Positions 1 to 7,825 of a DNA stretch of 64,000 nt are shown here, piece by piece. The position numbers and the translations under genes are program-made. Below the pieces are notes generated by a model. That model did no database searches. It saw nothing but the letters and a program-made list of their open reading frames with translations, and was not told the origin of the DNA. Source of the stretch: Paenibacillus sp. JJ-223 (GTDB lineage Bacteria; Bacillota; Bacilli; Paenibacillales; Paenibacillaceae); contig NZ_CAKMMP010000003.1 of the NCBI RefSeq assembly GCF_927798175.1, positions 1 to 64,000 of the forward strand, read 5' to 3'. Position 1 is the stretch's first letter. The number at the start of each line of letters is the position of its first letter.

Positions 1-30
1 CAGGGAATGTTGTTGTAACATAGGGTTACA

Positions 31-93
31 CACCTTTCTTGTTGGCATGGTTGGTCGCACTTCCATGATACCAAACAAGCGAGGTGTTTTTTT
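31..93 (+). terminator. Long terminator-like hairpin at left edge
   Basis: A long imperfect stem pairs CACCTTTCTTGTTGG (31-45) with CCAAACAAGCGAGGTG (71-86). An inner CATGG/CCATG stem (46-50 with 63-67) extends it, and seven T residues follow (87-93). It looks like an intrinsic terminator of a gene left of the window, or the terminator arm of a leader RNA. No gene is visible upstream to decide between these. Confidence 0.5.
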
Positions 94-250
94 GTCAATA
101 CGAGTAAATCTACTGAATTATCCTTACGCACTCAATGGTTTAAGCCATTTTTCTAGGTGCGAAAGTTGAGTTATTAATAAACATCGAAAGCAAGGAAGGA
201 ATTCGGCTGTAAAACATGGCATACAATTGAACAGACGTTTTGCATGATGG
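94..250. other. Gene-free stretch between two terminator-like hairpins
   Basis: I find no supportable reading frame here. The stretch has a small hairpin (AATGG/CCATT near 134-149) and an outer inverted repeat ACTCAA/TTGAGT near 130-171. Lying between two terminator-like hairpins, it could be a leader RNA or simply a spacer. It does not match a riboswitch class that I can name. Confidence 0.3.
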
Positions 251-282
251 GGTTAGCCAGTTATTGCTGGCTGGCCTTTTTT
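251..282 (+). terminator. Intrinsic terminator
   Basis: The stem AGCCAG (255-260) / CTGGCT (267-272), with a six-base loop, is followed by GGCC and a six-T run. It isolates the downstream ABC-transporter operon from whatever is transcribed to its left. Confidence 0.6.
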
Positions 283-389
283 GCATGTTTTGTTTGAAAT
301 TTCGATTTCTAATGGGATCCTTATAAAATCCTTAGAATTGTTTTATAACATTCTTTTCAAGGACACATACGAAAAGGATGAAGACGAGA

Positions 390-1097
390 ATGGAACCATT
401 TATTTTGCAAACCGAGCATTTAAGCAAGACGTTTAAATCACAAATCGCGGTCAACGAGGTATCGCTTGCGATCCGGCGCAACACCGTTTACGGGCTGCTC
501 GGACCGAACGGCGCAGGAAAGTCGACGATGCTCAAAATGTTGACCGGCATGCTGAAACCGACCTCCGGGGAGATCCGTTTCGAAGGCCGGCCCTGGACGC
601 GGGCAGACCTCCATCAGATCGGCGCGTTGATCGAAACGCCGCCCCTGTACGACAATTTGACGGCACGCGAAAACTTGAAGGTCCGGTGCACGCTCTACGG
701 ATTGCCTGATTCCCGGATTGACGAAGTGCTTCAACAGGTCGATCTGACAGGAACGGGACGCAAACGTGCAGGCCAATTCTCCCTCGGCATGAAGCAGCGC
801 CTCGGCATTGCGATTGCGTTGTTGAATCATCCCAAGCTGCTTATTCTCGATGAGCCGACCAATGGCCTCGATCCGATCGGCATTCAGGAGCAGCGCGCAT
901 TGATCCGCTCTTTTGCCGAACAAGGCATTACCGTCATCGTTTCCAGCCACATCCTCTCGGAAGTGGAGCAGGTTGCCGACGATATCGGCATTATGGCCGG
1001 AGGGGTTCTCGCTTATCAAGAAGCCGTGAAACCCGGTCAACAACTGGAGCCGTTGTTCATGCAGATCGCCAGCAAACATCGCAAGGAGGGAGCGTGA
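390..1097 (+). CDS. Lantibiotic-immunity type ABC transporter, ATP-binding protein (LanF/BcrA-like)
   Basis: ATPase subunit of a peptide-antibiotic protection transporter; it would energise removal of lantibiotic or bacitracin-like peptides from the membrane. Visible: Walker A GPNGAGKS (about residues 38-45), a signature loop of the form SLGMKQRL as is usual in the SpaF/MutF/BcrA group instead of LSGGQ, and Walker B LLILDEPT followed by NGLDP. Length (235 aa) fits the family. I chose ATG 390 because the protein then starts like family members and GAAAAGG lies 12 bases upstream; ATG 378 in the same frame is possible but abuts that motif. It is the first gene of a block with two permeases and a two-component system. 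No lanthipeptide precursor or modification gene is in view, so a stand-alone resistance role is inferred. Confidence 0.88.
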   Translation: MEPFILQTEHLSKTFKSQIAVNEVSLAIRRNTVYGLLGPNGAGKSTMLKMLTGMLKPTSGEIRFEGRPWTRADLHQIGALIETPPLYDNLTARENLKVRCTLYGLPDSRIDEVLQQVDLTGTGRKRAGQFSLGMKQRLGIAIALLNHPKLLILDEPTNGLDPIGIQEQRALIRSFAEQGITVIVSSHILSEVEQVADDIGIMAGGVLAYQEAVKPGQQLEPLFMQIASKHRKEGA

Positions 1098-1099
1098 GC

Positions 1100-1840
1100 A
1101 TGAGCCAATATATTCGTATTCTTCGGGCCGAACATCTCAAGCTCAAACGAACGTTTACGCGCAAATTGATGTTGACGGCCCCGCTGCTTACGTTATTTCT
1201 ATGTTTCATGTTAATGGGAGGGCGTTTCTTTCAAAGCGGAAGCTTGAACTGGTGGTATACCATGATCTTGCCCGGTGCGCTGACGCTGATGTGCAGCGGC
1301 GTGCTTCGCAAGGATGGAGGAAAGCTCCGATATCGTCCGATCCTTTCGCTGCCGATACCTGCATCGCTGAGTTGGCTGGGCAAAATCGGCGAAGTGGTCA
1401 TTCTGTTTTTCGGAGCGTCGATGTGTTTGTGGGTCGCTTTATTCGCTGTAGGATTGCTCTTGGCTGGTACCATCTCTGCCATGGACAGTTTGCTGGGGAC
1501 GCTGGCCATTTTCGCCACGTTCCTCTGGCAAATTCCGTTTTGCCTCTTTCTGGCAGACCGTGTCGGCACCTTCGTTACGCTGATCATAAGCATGATCGGC
1601 AACTTCGGAGCAGGCGTTATCTTTCTCCCGACGTCGGATCTATGGTGGATTCCTTACGGCATTCCCAGCCGGTTGATGTGCGCCATCATTCAAGTGCTGC
1701 CGAACGGGCTTCCGGTGCCTGCCGGCGATCCGCTTCTGGATCAATCGGTCATTCTGCCGGGATTGCTTATCAACATCGGATGGTTCGTGCTGCTGTCCTT
1801 CATAACGGCCAAAGCATTCCAGGGCAAGGAGTCGAAGTAA
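1100..1840 (+). CDS. Lantibiotic-immunity ABC transporter permease, MutE/EpiE type
   Basis: Integral membrane protein of about 246 aa with six hydrophobic segments, an N-terminal basic stretch (RAEHLKLKRTFTRK) and the tryptophan-rich loop SGSLNWWYTMILPG typical of the MutE/EpiE permease family. It pairs with the upstream ATPase and the next permease to form the F-E-G complex that protects the cell from membrane-active peptides. A strong ribosome site AAGGAGGG (1083-1090) sits 9 bases before ATG 1100. A GTG at 1094 overlaps the previous stop but is too close to that site. Translation is coupled to the ATPase gene. Confidence 0.85.
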   Translation: MSQYIRILRAEHLKLKRTFTRKLMLTAPLLTLFLCFMLMGGRFFQSGSLNWWYTMILPGALTLMCSGVLRKDGGKLRYRPILSLPIPASLSWLGKIGEVVILFFGASMCLWVALFAVGLLLAGTISAMDSLLGTLAIFATFLWQIPFCLFLADRVGTFVTLIISMIGNFGAGVIFLPTSDLWWIPYGIPSRLMCAIIQVLPNGLPVPAGDPLLDQSVILPGLLINIGWFVLLSFITAKAFQGKESK

Positions 1841-1841
1841 A

Positions 1842-2600
1842 ATGAGCATGTTCATTCGTTATATGCGTGCCGACGTGATCAAGCTGCGCAGACAATCGCT
1901 GCCATGGATTCACCTGGCGATCCCGTTCATCGGCATCGTGCTGTTTCTTTCGTATTATGCATTCACACCGTATTCCGATGCCTCCAAAATCGATGGATAC
2001 CTGCAGGCCGTTGCCATTGCACTGCCTGCAATCATCGGCATCGTATGTGCAATTGCCGCGGAACAGGAGTATAATGCAGGAGGCTTTCAACATTTGCTGA
2101 CATCACCGGTCAAGGTGTTTCCTTTTCTTAGCAAGCTCAGCCTTCTCCTGGTGTTTGGTTTGGCAAGCATCCTAACGGCGGCCGTAGGATTCGGCGTTGG
2201 AAATGTATTCATTTTGCAAAATGAAATGCAGGATATATCTTTTTACATACTGGCGGGACTGATCTTGTTCGGCAGCAGCATATTCCTTTACGTATTTCAT
2301 TTTATCGTTAGTTTGAGATGGGGAAGAGGTGCTTCCATGGGACTGGGCATCGCGGGGAGTCTGGTGTCTGCGCTGCTGTTGACCGGACTGGGGGACGCCA
2401 ATTGGGTTTACGTTCCGTTTGCCTGGCCATCCCGATTGATCACCTTGTGGTCAAGGTTTGCAGGCGAGGCTGCAAGCTCCGTACGTGCGCATTCGATGTT
2501 GGGCATGGGAATCGCCTGTCTGGCGGCGGGGACCCTCTTGATGATTGCAATATCAGTTGCATGGGTATGGCGTTGGGAAGGAAAGCATGCGCTTGAATAG
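1842..2600 (+). CDS. Lantibiotic-immunity ABC transporter permease, MutG/SpaG type
   Basis: Second permease of the transporter, 252 aa with six predicted membrane spans. The N-terminus (FIRYMRADVIKLRRQ) and the EQEYNAGGF motif after the second span mirror those of the neighbouring permease and of MutG/SpaG/EpiG proteins. It starts one base after the previous stop, with AAGGAG about 10 bases upstream, so the three genes form one transcript. The pair of distinct permeases separates this group from simple BceAB or BcrAB pumps. Confidence 0.83.
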   Translation: MSMFIRYMRADVIKLRRQSLPWIHLAIPFIGIVLFLSYYAFTPYSDASKIDGYLQAVAIALPAIIGIVCAIAAEQEYNAGGFQHLLTSPVKVFPFLSKLSLLLVFGLASILTAAVGFGVGNVFILQNEMQDISFYILAGLILFGSSIFLYVFHFIVSLRWGRGASMGLGIAGSLVSALLLTGLGDANWVYVPFAWPSRLITLWSRFAGEAASSVRAHSMLGMGIACLAAGTLLMIAISVAWVWRWEGKHALE

Positions 2601-2662
2601 GATCAGCGGGTTGGATTGCCCATGGATATCATGAAGTGAAAAAGAAGGAGGGTGGTCCGAAC

Positions 2663-3322
2663 ATGGCACGACTATTGGCCGTTGACGACGAACCTGCCGT
2701 GCTCGCGCTGCTATCGAACATTCTGCAAAAGGACGGTCATCTGGTGACGGCCGTTTCCGACCCGTCCACCGTGCAGGATCAACAGCTTGGAACCTTCGAT
2801 TTGATCATGCTCGATGTGATGATGCCCGGGATTGACGGTTTCCAATTATGCCGGCAAATTCGGGACAAGGTCGATTGTCCCATTCTGTTCCTTACCGCCA
2901 AATCGATGGAAGGGGACATCATGTCCGGCCTTGCCGAAGGAGCGGACGATTACATCGTCAAGCCGTTTGGCGCCGGAGAGCTGAGAGCAAGAATCCAGGC
3001 CCATTTAAGGCGCGAAAATCGCGAAAAGCGTAACGTGCTGTGCATCGGCGACATGCATTTCAATTTGTCCGGAAAGGAAATACGGGTTCGGGGTCAGGAC
3101 GTTCCTTTAACCAAAAGCGAATACGCCATCTGTGAATTTCTCGCGATGAAGCGGGGACAGGTGTTTTCCCGGGAACAAATCTATGAATCGGTGTTCGGGT
3201 ATGAAGGGGAAAGCGATTCTTCCACGATCGTGGAGCACGTCAAAAACATTCGCGCCAAGCTGAATCGGGTTGGCGAATCGCCGATCGAGACCGTGTGGGG
3301 GATCGGTTACCGATGGAAATGA
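2663..3322 (+). CDS. OmpR-family response regulator of the ABC-transporter operon
   Basis: A 219-aa regulator with an N-terminal receiver domain (DDE acidic pocket near residues 8-10, phospho-acceptor Asp51 in LIMLDVMMPG, conserved Lys in IVKPF) and a C-terminal winged helix ending in the usual ETVWGIGYRWK. ATG 2663 is preferred because GAAGGAGGG lies 10 bases upstream and the protein then begins directly with the receiver fold; an upstream in-frame GTG (2636) is less likely. Its gene overlaps the kinase gene by four bases. By position it should control the preceding transporter genes in response to a peptide antibiotic (inference). Confidence 0.9.
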   Translation: MARLLAVDDEPAVLALLSNILQKDGHLVTAVSDPSTVQDQQLGTFDLIMLDVMMPGIDGFQLCRQIRDKVDCPILFLTAKSMEGDIMSGLAEGADDYIVKPFGAGELRARIQAHLRRENREKRNVLCIGDMHFNLSGKEIRVRGQDVPLTKSEYAICEFLAMKRGQVFSREQIYESVFGYEGESDSSTIVEHVKNIRAKLNRVGESPIETVWGIGYRWK

Positions 3323-4704
3323 CGACACGAGCGAAGAATCGGAAACCGACCAGGCTGCGTTCCTTGTTTATGAAATACCTCATGTTTTTCTGCGCAGGGA
3401 TCATCGTGCTCGGATTGCTGTTGGGAGGCCTCTTCATTGCCATGCTGTCCTGGGGAGCCATTCTTCCTGCCAATTACGCGGAAAAGCAAGCGGCGGCTGC
3501 CGCCGCTTCATTCGAGCAGGAAGGAACCGTCCCTTCTTCTGATGACGCGTTGTTCCGATATGCTTTGTTGTCATCCGATGGGGAATGGGCAGCGGGAACG
3601 TTATCCCCAAGGGATGCTTTACAAGCTTGGACCGAGCTTAAGGAACGGATGGTCAACACAAGCCTTACCCATGTTTACGTGAAAGCCGTTCATCAGGATC
3701 AGGTGATGCTGTTCCGTTACTCCGTCTCGGCGCAATTCGAGCCTCTATGGCTGCGAAACGTTATACCGAGCGCAGAAATTGCTTTCTTTGCTGCCTTTCT
3801 CGGCCTGCTGATCGCCGGCGTTCTGTGGCTTGCATCGGCTTTTGGGCGGACGTTGTCGCTCAAGCTGAGGGGGCTCAGGCAGGCGGCAGAGCATGTGCAG
3901 AACCAGGACTTGGACTTTGAGATTCGAATGAGCGGCGTAAGCGAGATCGATCAGATTCTGGACTCGATGCATCAGATGAAGGAAGCGCTTCGCAGCTCAC
4001 TGCAGCAGCAGTGGAAGCTGGAACAGAGCCGCCGCGAGCAAATTTCCGCCTTGGCCCATGACGTCAAAACGCCGCTGACCATTGTACGGGGAAACGTCGA
4101 ACTGTTGTCGGAAACCGGGCAATCGGCAGAGCAGCAGGAATATACCGCTTATATCACCGATAGCGTCCGCCAGATGGAGCAATACATTCGAACCTTGATC
4201 GATATAGCGAATACCGAAACATCCATGTCTTTGAACAGGAGAGAGGTAGATGCGCATCAATTCGTCGAACGGGTAAAAGGACAAATCCACGCCTTGGTTG
4301 CAGTCAAAAAACAGCATGCGGTTTGGGCGGCTTCTTCGTTCCCTCCAAGGTTTTATGCCGATGAAGACTTGCTGGAGCGAGCGTTGATGAACGTGGTCCA
4401 TAACGCTTCAGACCATATGGCAGAACATCAACAAATGACGATTCGAATGGAGGCGGCGGGACAAGGCGTGCGATGGACGATCATCGACGAAGGCCCTGGT
4501 TTTTCGGCCGAGGCGCTCAAATATGCCACCGATCAATTCTATATGGGAGATGCCTCCAGAAGCTCCACCGGCCACTATGGAATGGGGCTTTACATCTCGC
4601 AGCACATCATGCAAATGCACGGGGGAATGCTTCGTCTCGGCAATTCGGATGAAACCGGAGGGGCCCAAGTGACGCTGGAAATCCCCGTCGGTGCCAAACG
4701 ATAA
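3319..4704 (+). CDS. Sensor histidine kinase partner of the lantibiotic-type operon
   Basis: Membrane histidine kinase of 461 aa. It has two membrane segments (about 17-45 and 148-172) flanking a roughly 100-residue outside domain, a HAMP-like linker, an H-box LAHDVKTPLT (His near 246), N-box NVVHNASDH, G1 box DEGPGF and G2 box GHYGMGLYI. ATG 3319 overlaps the stop of the regulator (ATGA), which is a typical coupled arrangement; an upstream GTG in frame (3295) lies inside the regulator gene. The sizeable outside domain argues against the short-loop BceS type and fits lantibiotic-responsive kinases (inference). Confidence 0.88.
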   Translation: MTTRAKNRKPTRLRSLFMKYLMFFCAGIIVLGLLLGGLFIAMLSWGAILPANYAEKQAAAAAASFEQEGTVPSSDDALFRYALLSSDGEWAAGTLSPRDALQAWTELKERMVNTSLTHVYVKAVHQDQVMLFRYSVSAQFEPLWLRNVIPSAEIAFFAAFLGLLIAGVLWLASAFGRTLSLKLRGLRQAAEHVQNQDLDFEIRMSGVSEIDQILDSMHQMKEALRSSLQQQWKLEQSRREQISALAHDVKTPLTIVRGNVELLSETGQSAEQQEYTAYITDSVRQMEQYIRTLIDIANTETSMSLNRREVDAHQFVERVKGQIHALVAVKKQHAVWAASSFPPRFYADEDLLERALMNVVHNASDHMAEHQQMTIRMEAAGQGVRWTIIDEGPGFSAEALKYATDQFYMGDASRSSTGHYGMGLYISQHIMQMHGGMLRLGNSDETGGAQVTLEIPVGAKR

Positions 4705-4710
4705 CTGAAT

Positions 4711-4755
4711 AGCGGCAGCTCTTGGTTTGGCCTAAACCATGGCTGCCGCTATTTG
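4711..4755 (+). terminator. Hairpin after the kinase gene
   Basis: AGCGGCAGC pairs with GGCTGCCGCT, and GGTTT with AAACC inside, giving a near-perfect stem (4711-4750). The following tract is only ATTTGG, so termination may be partial. Confidence 0.6.
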
Positions 4756-4889
4756 GTATGCATGGATTGGATTTATGACGATTTTCGCGTCAGAGAAATG
4801 AAGGATTTTTTAGGGTAGACAATCCGTTTAAATTCATATATGTTAATACTTATTAAAAGTATAATATGAAGTGAAGGCGGGTAAGCGGA

Positions 4890-5489
4890 ATGAAGACAGA
4901 GAAACAAAAAATGCTGGATGGAGAACTTTATAAGGCCTGGGACCCGGAATTGACGCGTGATCGGACCCATGCCAGAAGACTGACCCGAATGTACAATCAG
5001 ACCACCGAAGCCGATGAGGAGAAGCGTATACAGATTCTGAAAGAACTGTTTGGTTCGACTGGCGAGAACTTGAGCATGGAACCGAATGTGCGGGTGGATT
5101 ATGGATACAATGTGCACGTCGGCGATCATTTTTACGCGAATTTCGATTGCACTATTCTGGATGTATGTGAAGTAAGGATCGGGCATCACTGCTTGTTCGG
5201 ACCGGGCGTTCACGTGTACACTGCGACTCATCCCGTTGACCCGTACGAAAGAAGCCAAGGACCGGAATACGGCAAACCGGTAACGATCGGTAACCATGTC
5301 TGGGTCGGCGGGCGCTCTGTTATCAATCCGGGCGTGACCATTGGCAACAATGTCGTCATCGCTTCAGGATCGGTGGTCACCAAGGATGTACCCGACAACG
5401 TGATCGTCGGTGGAAATCCTGCAAGAGTGATCCGAAAGATCGAGGAAACCTCGATGAATCGGAATGACAACGAAATGGATAAAGGCTAA
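4890..5489 (+). CDS. maa: Maltose/galactoside-type O-acetyltransferase (left-handed beta-helix)
   Basis: Cytoplasmic acetyl-CoA dependent sugar acetyltransferase of the Maa/LacA/NodL family. The N-terminal helix has the family opening ([15 protein letters not shown]), followed by hexapeptide repeats ([36 protein letters not shown]) and the catalytic His114 in TATHPVDP. Length (199 aa) is slightly longer than usual because of an acidic and polar tail after VIRKIEE. It stands alone. A palindrome TTAATA-CT-TATTAA (4843-4856) followed by TATAAT (4860-4865) suggests a promoter with an operator. The exact sugar acceptor cannot be read from sequence. Confidence 0.88.
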   Translation: MKTEKQKMLDGELYKAWDPELTRDRTHARRLTRMYNQTTEADEEKRIQILKELFGSTGENLSMEPNVRVDYGYNVHVGDHFYANFDCTILDVCEVRIGHHCLFGPGVHVYTATHPVDPYERSQGPEYGKPVTIGNHVWVGGRSVINPGVTIGNNVVIASGSVVTKDVPDNVIVGGNPARVIRKIEETSMNRNDNEMDKG

Positions 5490-5785
5490 GCTGGGCGTTA
5501 ACCCGAATTCATTTTGATGGGGCACGATCCCATACAAGACACTTTATGTTGTACAAGCTTTTGCGTGTGCCGTCCTTCGCTGCGGACATTCAGTTTATGG
5601 AAACGGCGAACCGATGCCGTCTTATCCCGAGATCGTGCTGACGCAAACATTTCAGCAGGATTTCGAGACGGGACTGCGTTTGCTGGCAATGGACGCATTA
5701 CACCCTTCAATGCAAGATAGTATACACATTAAATAAACGAGCGCCTCCGCCAGGAGACGCTCGTTTTGATCGTTAAAAGAACAAC
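5490..5785. other. Intergenic stretch with one weak small frame and a terminator
   Basis: Nothing here is convincingly coding. The longest neat frame is ATG 5614 to TAA 5736 (40 codons), beginning MPSYPEIVLTQTFQQDF; the frame is open further upstream without a start codon. It could be the tail of a decayed gene. The stretch ends in a bidirectional hairpin shared with dapA. Confidence 0.3.
5736..5766 (-). terminator. Terminator of dapA (also usable from the plus strand)
   Basis: The stem ACGAGCG-CCTCC / GGAG-A-CGCTCGT with loop GCCA has T-rich tracts on both sides. It lies just beyond the dapA stop codon. Confidence 0.7.
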
Positions 5786-6673
5786 TTATGCATAAGAAAC
5801 GATGGTATTCATGAGGTTTTGCTTGAGCTGATCCGATGCGGGCATGAGCGGCAGCCGCAATTGTCCGGTCGCGATGATCTCTTGCTGGGACAGCCACCAT
5901 TTGATGGCTGCGGGAGCAGGTTCCGAGAAGACCTGGCGAATCAACGACTCCACCTCTTTGAAGCTGTCTCGGGCGCCTGTAACGTCGCCGCTTGCAAAGC
6001 GCTGGTAGATGTCCACGTATTTCGGCAAGTTCAGGTGCGCGGATGCAAGCATGCCGCCGGCAGCCCCTTGGCAGAGCATCGCGTGGAAATAGAAATCCTC
6101 CCCGCACAGAATCGGTTTCGTATCATGCTTCGTCAACTGGAGGAGCAGGTCCAGTCCGCCGGAGCTGTCTTTCAGGCCGATTACGCCATCCAGGTCAAGC
6201 ACGGTGCGAATCGTGTCGAGCGTCATCCGACTGCCGGTACGTGCCGGAATTTCGTATACCAGAACAGGTAATCCGGTGCCGGATGCGGCGCGAAAATGCT
6301 CCACAATGCCTTCTTGCGTAGGACGGTTGTAATATGGAGTGACCACCATGGCCGCGTCTGCGCCGATTTTGGCAGCCATTTCCGTGCGGCGTACCGTAGA
6401 GTACGTATCATTGGTTCCCGTGCCGACGACGATTGGAATGGTTTTGTTCAGCTCTTTGAGCACATCCTGCGTCGTTTGTACCAGTTGCGCAGCTTCGTCC
6501 CAGGATACGGTCGGCGATTCGCCCGTCGTGCCGTTTACGACAAGGCCTTGAATGTCGTGCTCTGCCAAATAAGTGACGTAATTCCGGTAAGACTCGATGT
6601 CCAGCTTATGATCGCTCGTAAAAGGTGTAATCACCGGTATGAAAATCCCATGAATATGTTTTTCGTTCATCAT
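5786..6673 (-). CDS. dapA: 4-hydroxy-tetrahydrodipicolinate synthase (DapA family)
   Basis: TIM-barrel aldolase-type lyase of 295 aa. In lysine and diaminopimelate synthesis this family condenses pyruvate with aspartate semialdehyde. Visible: NGTTGES (residues 48-53), the active-site Tyr140 in VYEIPARTGS, and Schiff-base Lys168 in GLKDSSG. The usual YNVPxRT reads YEIPART here, so a related pyruvate lyase (for example of a sugar or hydroxyproline path) cannot be excluded. It is a lone gene with a divergent LysR regulator. The start is one of two adjacent ATGs behind AAGGGA. Confidence 0.8.
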   Translation of the reverse strand: MMNEKHIHGIFIPVITPFTSDHKLDIESYRNYVTYLAEHDIQGLVVNGTTGESPTVSWDEAAQLVQTTQDVLKELNKTIPIVVGTGTNDTYSTVRRTEMAAKIGADAAMVVTPYYNRPTQEGIVEHFRAASGTGLPVLVYEIPARTGSRMTLDTIRTVLDLDGVIGLKDSSGGLDLLLQLTKHDTKPILCGEDFYFHAMLCQGAAGGMLASAHLNLPKYVDIYQRFASGDVTGARDSFKEVESLIRQVFSEPAPAAIKWWLSQQEIIATGQLRLPLMPASDQLKQNLMNTIVSYA

Positions 6674-6785
6674 GATCAGTTATCCCTTCCCGTTGGATTG
6701 ATTCTAATGTAACATAGGAGTGGATATCAGAGTTATCTATAATAAACGATGATTCTAATCAATTTTTTCGATGAGGTGACCCGGA

Positions 6786-7658
6786 TTGGATTTCATCTAC
6801 CTTCAAACGTTTCGCGAAGTGGCCATACGCGAAAGCTTTACAAGAGCCGCAGAAGTGCTCGGCTACGCGCAATCCAGCGTGACGACCCAAATTCAGAAGC
6901 TCGAAAAGGCTTATGACGTCAAGCTCTTCGAACGATACAGCAACAATAAAATTCGCTTGACCTCCGCAGGGGAGGAACTGTTCAAGCTCGCGGGGCAAAT
7001 GCTGGAATTGTTTGAGCAGTCCAAGGAGAAAATGGCCAAGCAAGGCGGAGGTTCCATGACGATCGGCACGATGGATTCGATTGCATCCTATTATCTGCCA
7101 ACTTATATGCAGGCGACCCGCAAGGAGTATCCCGAACTGAACATTCGTTTGCATACGGATTCGGAAGAATTGATCTTGCATCAGGTGAAGGAAGGGGAAG
7201 CCGACGTTGGGCTGATTCTTGCGGACGATTCCAGCGATCCTGCTTTGCAGTGGATAAGGATCAGGGAGGAACCCCTAGTGCTCATCGTTCACCCCGGCCA
7301 TCCTCTGCTCAGCAAGGAAGAGATTGTTCTGGACGACCTGAACGATGCGGAATGGATCATGCCCGAGCATACGTGCAACTACCGGCAGCTGCTGGAACGC
7401 GTGCTTCGCGCGAATGGCATTCCGTATCGGGTAGGGTTGGAACTGGGCAATCCCGAGGCAATCAAGCGCAGCATCAAAACCGGGGAAGGCATATCCATCT
7501 TGCCGCAGATGGCAGCCATGGAGGAGATCGAACGCGGGGAACTGATGACACTGCCTTTCGATCATCCCGAGCTGAAGCTGGAGATTCAGCTGGTTCTGCA
7601 TCCCAAGAAGTGGGTGTCCAACGCCTTGCGGCATTTTATGGATATACTGAAAGTATAA
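6786..7658 (+). CDS. LysR-family transcriptional regulator
   Basis: A 290-aa regulator with an N-terminal winged helix (FTRAAEVLGYAQSSVTTQIQKLE) and a LysR substrate-binding domain from about residue 90. It starts at TTG 6786, with GAGGTGA seven bases upstream and the normal family N-terminus (MDFIYLQTFREVA). It is divergent from dapA, sharing a promoter region that has two copies of GATTCTAAT (near 6697 and 6752). This is the usual layout of a LysR protein controlling its divergent neighbour and itself (inference). Confidence 0.88.
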   Translation: MDFIYLQTFREVAIRESFTRAAEVLGYAQSSVTTQIQKLEKAYDVKLFERYSNNKIRLTSAGEELFKLAGQMLELFEQSKEKMAKQGGGSMTIGTMDSIASYYLPTYMQATRKEYPELNIRLHTDSEELILHQVKEGEADVGLILADDSSDPALQWIRIREEPLVLIVHPGHPLLSKEEIVLDDLNDAEWIMPEHTCNYRQLLERVLRANGIPYRVGLELGNPEAIKRSIKTGEGISILPQMAAMEEIERGELMTLPFDHPELKLEIQLVLHPKKWVSNALRHFMDILKV

Positions 7659-7674
7659 CTAGGGGCACATGTGT

Positions 7675-7719
7675 AACAGCCGTTTTCCGATTGATGATCG
7701 GGGAGCGGTTGTTTTTTTT
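7675..7719 (+). terminator. Intrinsic terminator of the LysR gene
   Basis: A long stem pairs AACAGCCGTTTTCCGAT with ATCGGGGAGCGGTTGTT, with a short TGATG loop, and is followed by a run of T residues. Confidence 0.8.
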
Positions 7720-7771
7720 CATATAAGTCATCCAATTAACTTTATCGGATATTTACTATACGAGTAACCTA

Positions 7772-7785
7772 TGTTACAGTTAACA
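7772..7785. promoter_or_regulatory. Possible PadR operator
   Basis: TGTTA-CAGT-TAACA forms a short dyad 40 bases before the PadR-type gene, within an ATGTTA...TAACAT context. Short ATGT/ACAT dyads are typical PadR targets; the assignment is inference. Confidence 0.3.
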
Positions 7786-7825
7786 CAAGTTTCAAATAAC
7801 ATAAGAATGGGGAGAAGAGGATACA

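Noticed and set aside
150-250. Lysine-type or other riboswitch in the left-edge leader
   Set aside because: A GGTGCGAA-like string is present, but the rest of the conserved core and junctions cannot be found.
438-1079. Open frame of 213 codons on the minus strand opposite the ABC ATPase gene
   Set aside because: It lies wholly within a gene with clear Walker motifs on the plus strand and has no ribosome site or recognisable domain.
5614-5736. Small 40-codon gene between maa and dapA
   Set aside because: There is no ribosome site and no recognisable product, and the frame stays open upstream without a start; too weak to call a gene.
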